Assembly (NCBI GenBank): GCA_002270565.1
Contig: NQMI01000059.1
Coordinates: 1 to 64,000, forward strand
DNA length: 64,000 nt
Direction: 5' to 3'
Source: Stenocarpella maydis
Lineage: Eukaryota > Ascomycota > Sordariomycetes > Diaporthales > Diaporthaceae
The position numbers and the translations under genes were made by a program. This document shows, one piece after another, positions 60,551-64,000 of the stretch (positions within the stretch are counted from its first letter, which is position 1; each line of letters opens with the position of its first letter). Below the pieces are notes generated by a model. That model saw nothing but the letters and a program-made list of their open reading frames with translations. It was not told the origin of the DNA and did no database searches.

Positions 60551-61961
60551 TAACGTGGTTTAACAGTAAGTAGACCGTATCAGTAAGTAGATTAATTTTA
60601 TAATATTCACTCACTTCTATTAACCATAGCATATACCTAGGGCTAGATAACTAATAAAAGTTAGCACTAATTAGTAGTAACTATACTTAATTGCTTAATT
60701 CTAATTGATTTTACTAATTTAGAGATATTATTAAGGCTACATTATTAACCTAAACAAGCTAACTTTTAATAAGAAAATTATACTTTATATTAATTAATTC
60801 TAACTTTACTCTTAAAATCTTAATCTATTATAGATTACTAATATATATATATTTATACTAATTAGACTAGATTTATTATAATATGATTAGAATTTCATCT
60901 ATTAAATCCTTCATTTTCTTTCTTATATATTCTTATATTATATTTAGCCTTATTGTTGAATGGCCTTTGCCATATGGCGATAGTATGTATTTATGTGGGG
61001 CTCTGTTTAATAGGTCTGTAATTGCTTTTTTCTTTCTAACTATCTGGGGGGAAGCGGGGGTATTTTGTATAAATATAAAAAGTGGCCTCTTCCTCTGCTA
61101 AGCCCCTGGCTTAATCAGGCAGCCTAGCCTAATAGGATTGCATGTGATCTAATAGGGCAATATTCTAATATAGACTTTCTTTTCTTTTAAGATTGTATGC
61201 CCCCCTAGAAACTATACTTTTTAAGTAGGCTAAATTACTTATATAATAGCTCTTCTTTTAAGCTATCTTTTGCAACTAAGGTTAAGTCAATTAAGCTATA
61301 AATAACTAAGCCTAATATAAATATTATATAGTATATTTAGAAGGTTAACTAACCCCTAGATATTAAGATAATACTTGTTTATTTCTATTTTTTTCCTTTT
61401 ATATAAAGGGTAATTTCTTAAAATAGTAAATAAAGGAAACTCTTCTTTAGCCCTGTTAATAGCTTTTTATTTACTATTAGTAAATTACTCGCTAGTAAAT
61501 TACTCATATAGGTAAGTACTTACTTAATCATTAGCGGAAAGAATATTAATAGTATATACTTATATACTATTCTAATAAATACTTAAGTATATAACTTTTC
61601 CCCTTTCTTCCCTTAGCTCCTTTTCTTCTTTTTATTATATAATATATATATACTTATATATATATATCTTATAAGCTTTCTTCCCATATTAAAGTATTAT
61701 ATAATCCTATTATTATCTCTTTGTCTTTCTATCCTATATAATATTATATTATTTTATTCTCTTTAGCTTTATATACCTACTTATTATTTATGAAACTAGT
61801 AGTAGTATATAAAAGCTTATACTTCTAATTAGAAGTTTTATTAATAGACGGCTTATAATTACCCTCTTTATTAATATAATTTTCTTTTAAACTCTTTTAC
61901 TTTCATATAATAAGTTTAGTTTTTATGTAATATTTAGGATAAAGAGGAGTATATTATATAA

Positions 61962-62402
61962 ATGCCTTCTTCTAATATTAAGGATTAGCTTTCTCTGAGT
62001 AAGACCCCTATAAGGTTATTTACTAAGATTCTTTACTAAGAAGGTTATTTTTATATAGTTTTTATTGTTTTTTAAAGCTATTATCTTTTATATAAATATA
62101 CTAATAAGTATGCTAGTATTAAATATACTAAGAAATCTTTCTGCTATACTTGCCTTACTAACTACTAAGGTGGTACTTATGCTGATTATATCTGGGCTTC
62201 AGATGGCCTTTAATGCTACTATTATGCTAGCTAAGTCTATCTAGAGGATACCTTTTTAAAATAAAAGACTAATTCTGATGATTTAGATAATAATAATTAT
62301 AAGGATAATAATAATTCTCCTTATTATAGTAGCTTAGGCTCTATTATTAGCTCTTTTTATAACCCCTATATTCTAGAGTCAATTTTTATATAAGGATAAA
62401 TA
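61962..62402 (+). pseudogene. RIP-disabled coding relic with Cys-rich segment
   Basis: One frame starting at ATG 61962 (MPSSNIKD, stop, LSLSKTPIRLF) keeps protein-like composition for about 145 codons although broken by about ten TAA/TAG stops. Near 62135-62230 it reads KSFCYTCLTNY, stop, GGTYADYIWASDGL, stop, CYYYAS. Several Tyr there could be former Cys (TGC/TGT to TAC/TAT), suggesting an original C-rich metal-binding domain. An Asp/Asn-rich stretch follows (SDDLDNNNYKDNNN). Parent family unknown. Confidence 0.45.
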
Positions 62403-62590
62403 ATGAATTTTAGTACTTAGAGAGTAGGCTAGGTTTTATATAGTGGATTTTACTTTCTTACACTTATAGTAATCTAGTATTAGCTTGAAGAGTTATTTTT
62501 TCTATATAGCTAGTAAATTAAGCTTATTACTTTTATTACCTTATTATATTATTTTATATTTATTTAAGTAATCTTTATATATCCGTTTTA

Positions 62591-63160
62591 CTTTTTAGGG
62601 TTTTATTAAACGGAACCGCTCAGCAAGGAGTTACCCTAGACTTGTGCAAGGAGTTACCTAGACTTGCGAGTCAGGCGATTTTCGCTAAGTACGCCCAGTG
62701 CGTGCGTGACGCAAGATGAGTTTGGTGGCCGTGAGTTGATTATTTTGGCCTGCATTTGCACCTTAATTCAGACCTCTGCATTACCCTTATTTCTTACCCA
62801 AAAATATATAACTTATTGCATTGGATAGCTTTTCTATTTGGTATAAGTTTATCTTTAGTTTGTTATGTACTTAATTTGGGTATTCTGTGGCTATGGTTGG
62901 CTGTCTCTTACAATCCAAAGATGTGTGTTGGAAGGGCGAATTTTCCGGCATTTGCAAATTTGCACCAGAGCGCGACCGCAGCGTGCCAGGGTGAGACGAA
63001 CGTCGGAGGGTATATAAGGAGGGCTTACAGAAGCCAACTTAATTCAATACAAAGTTGTCAGCTATTGTCAATTGTCGAATTCGCCTCAGAGCACCACACT
63101 GCGACCCTGCCGAAACACACACACGCTGAACTGAATGCTATTTTACAGCACAAATTCATC
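62591..63160. other. less mutated island with TATA box, possible LTR remnant
   Basis: Within AT-rich DNA this 570-bp stretch has near-normal composition. It contains a 22-23-bp tandem duplication (62623-62667), a TATA box GGGTATATAAGGAGG at about 63007-63021, and a C/A-rich downstream stretch (CACACTGCGACC, ACACACACAC). That order of TATA and leader-like sequence is what a retrotransposon LTR promoter would show, but no second LTR, primer-binding site or polyprotein was found. A solo LTR or the promoter of an unknown transcript are equal options. Confidence 0.35.
62623..62667 (+). repeat. 22-23-bp tandem duplication
   Basis: Two adjacent copies of GCAAGGAGTTACC(C)TAGACTTG, differing by one C. 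Confidence 0.9.
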
Positions 63161-64000
63161 AGATTAGTATATGAAATTATAACGCAATCAGTGTTTATAT
63201 TAATAATTTCATTATTTATAAATTACTTCTTATCTATTAATTATATATAGTAAGTAGGGTTCTGTGTTTCTATTATTATAGTATTTTATATTAGTTCATT
63301 TTTATTAGTAATATGAAATTTCTTTATATATTATTATCAATAAGCATTATATAGTTTTGTTGACCTAATCTTTATTAAGATCTTAAAGTATTTATAGTCT
63401 TTATTATTTGTTATATAAAAGTAACCTTGCTTGATTTTTTATGGCTGGCTGAGGCTTCTTTAGGTATAGCCTTTAGTATTTTTTATTATTTCGCCTTGGA
63501 TGAGGACTCTCTTAATTCTCTGTATTGCTCCTTTAGTGAGTCTATATGCTACCTGTAGTGTTGTTGCTGTTATGGTGAGGTTCTGTGTTGTTGTATCCTT
63601 GCTATTCGGGATTATAAGGGTGCTAGTTTGGTAGTTTCCTATATGCTAGTTTTGGAATTTCTGCTTGAGATGTATTTAGTAGTTATACCTAGAGTATTGC
63701 TTTTAATTGTCTGAGTTCTAAAAATATATAGGAGGATAATTTATTTTTAGCTTAAATATAGTATAACCTTATTTTAGGTTATAATTAATAATATTTTAAT
63801 ATGTTAGCTTACTATATTTATAAAGCTTAGATATCTTTATTATATTATATTACTATAGGAAAAAGTCTTTTTAATCTTTTTAATATAGTAGTTTCTATAT
63901 TAATTGAAATATATAATTTCTATAAGATTTTATTATATTTTAAGTATTATTGATATATTTATAGGTTATTAAGGGGCAATCTTATTAGTAGTAGAGCTAT
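63161..64000. other. AT-rich relic DNA to window end
   Basis: AT-rich with scattered TATA runs and no supported frame. A part near 63440-63680 is somewhat richer in G and T (GTTGTTGCTG), perhaps less mutated. No gene recognised. Confidence 0.55.

Larger units (their letters stand above)
60475..62590. other. AT-rich, RIP-like relic DNA
   Basis: Dominated by TA, AA and TT steps, with few CA, TG or CG dinucleotides and stops in all frames: the expected end state of RIP on repeated DNA. Begins with a TATA microsatellite at about 60518-60550. No live gene expected. One stretch keeps single-frame coding character (61962-62400). Confidence 0.7.

Noticed and set aside
60883..61101. 72-codon Ile/Phe/Leu-rich frame in AT-rich DNA
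   Set aside because: Hydrophobic composition is forced by AT content; no support as a gene.
62756..63250. 164-codon frame in the TATA-bearing island
   Set aside because: It begins in AT-rich DNA, runs across the TATA box and leader-like region, and has no domain; more likely noncoding.

Overview
This is nuclear DNA from a filamentous ascomycete (Pezizomycotina, probably a Sordariomycete; the species cannot be named from the sequence). Evidence: genes are broken by short introns, mostly 47-113 nt, with CTRAY-type branch sites just upstream of the acceptor. There is a group II fungal G-alpha, an Unc104 kinesin, a Zn(II)2Cys6 regulator and a membrane-anchored GH3 enzyme. Two transposons and a long terminal block are AT-rich and stop-riddled in the way repeat-induced point mutation (RIP) leaves DNA. 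Intron/exon borders below were set by eye from splice consensus, reading phase and remembered family conservation.

Layout. 1-10 kb: plasma-membrane t-SNARE (SSO1 type, -), IMP4 (-) and UPF1 (+), the last two divergent. 11.7-18.7 kb: peroxiredoxin-like protein (+), 7-TM protein (+), NSUN-type RNA m5C methyltransferase (-), small uncharacterised gene (-). 20.7-30.3 kb: full-size ABCB-type exporter (+), converging on a C6 transcription factor (-), then a 790-residue, mostly disordered protein (-). 30.7-32.6 kb: first RIP-degraded pogo/Fot1/Pot2-like transposon, sitting in the shared 5' region of that gene and a nitrilase-family omega-amidase (+). The amidase converges on spermidine synthase (-). 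35.7-40.7 kb is gene-poor. 40.7-57.6 kb: G-alpha, GH3 beta-glucosidase, kinesin-3 Unc104 and a TMEM19/DUF92 protein, all +. 58.0-59.8 kb: second copy of the transposon in the opposite orientation. 60.5-64 kb: AT-rich RIP relic DNA with one stop-riddled former coding stretch and one less mutated island carrying a TATA box.

Most genes are conserved housekeeping genes: secretion, rRNA processing, NMD, polyamine synthesis, axonal-type transport and signalling. The exporter next to a C6 regulator looks like a small efflux locus. The least expected features are the transposon pair with preserved C-rich 43-47 bp terminal repeats, a 6-nt start exon in IMP4, repeated use of AAG 3' splice sites, a GC-AG intron in the kinesin, and a duplicated tryptophan motif in the 790-residue protein. 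I saw no CRISPR array, no rRNA, no convincing tRNA, and no clearly new multi-gene system.
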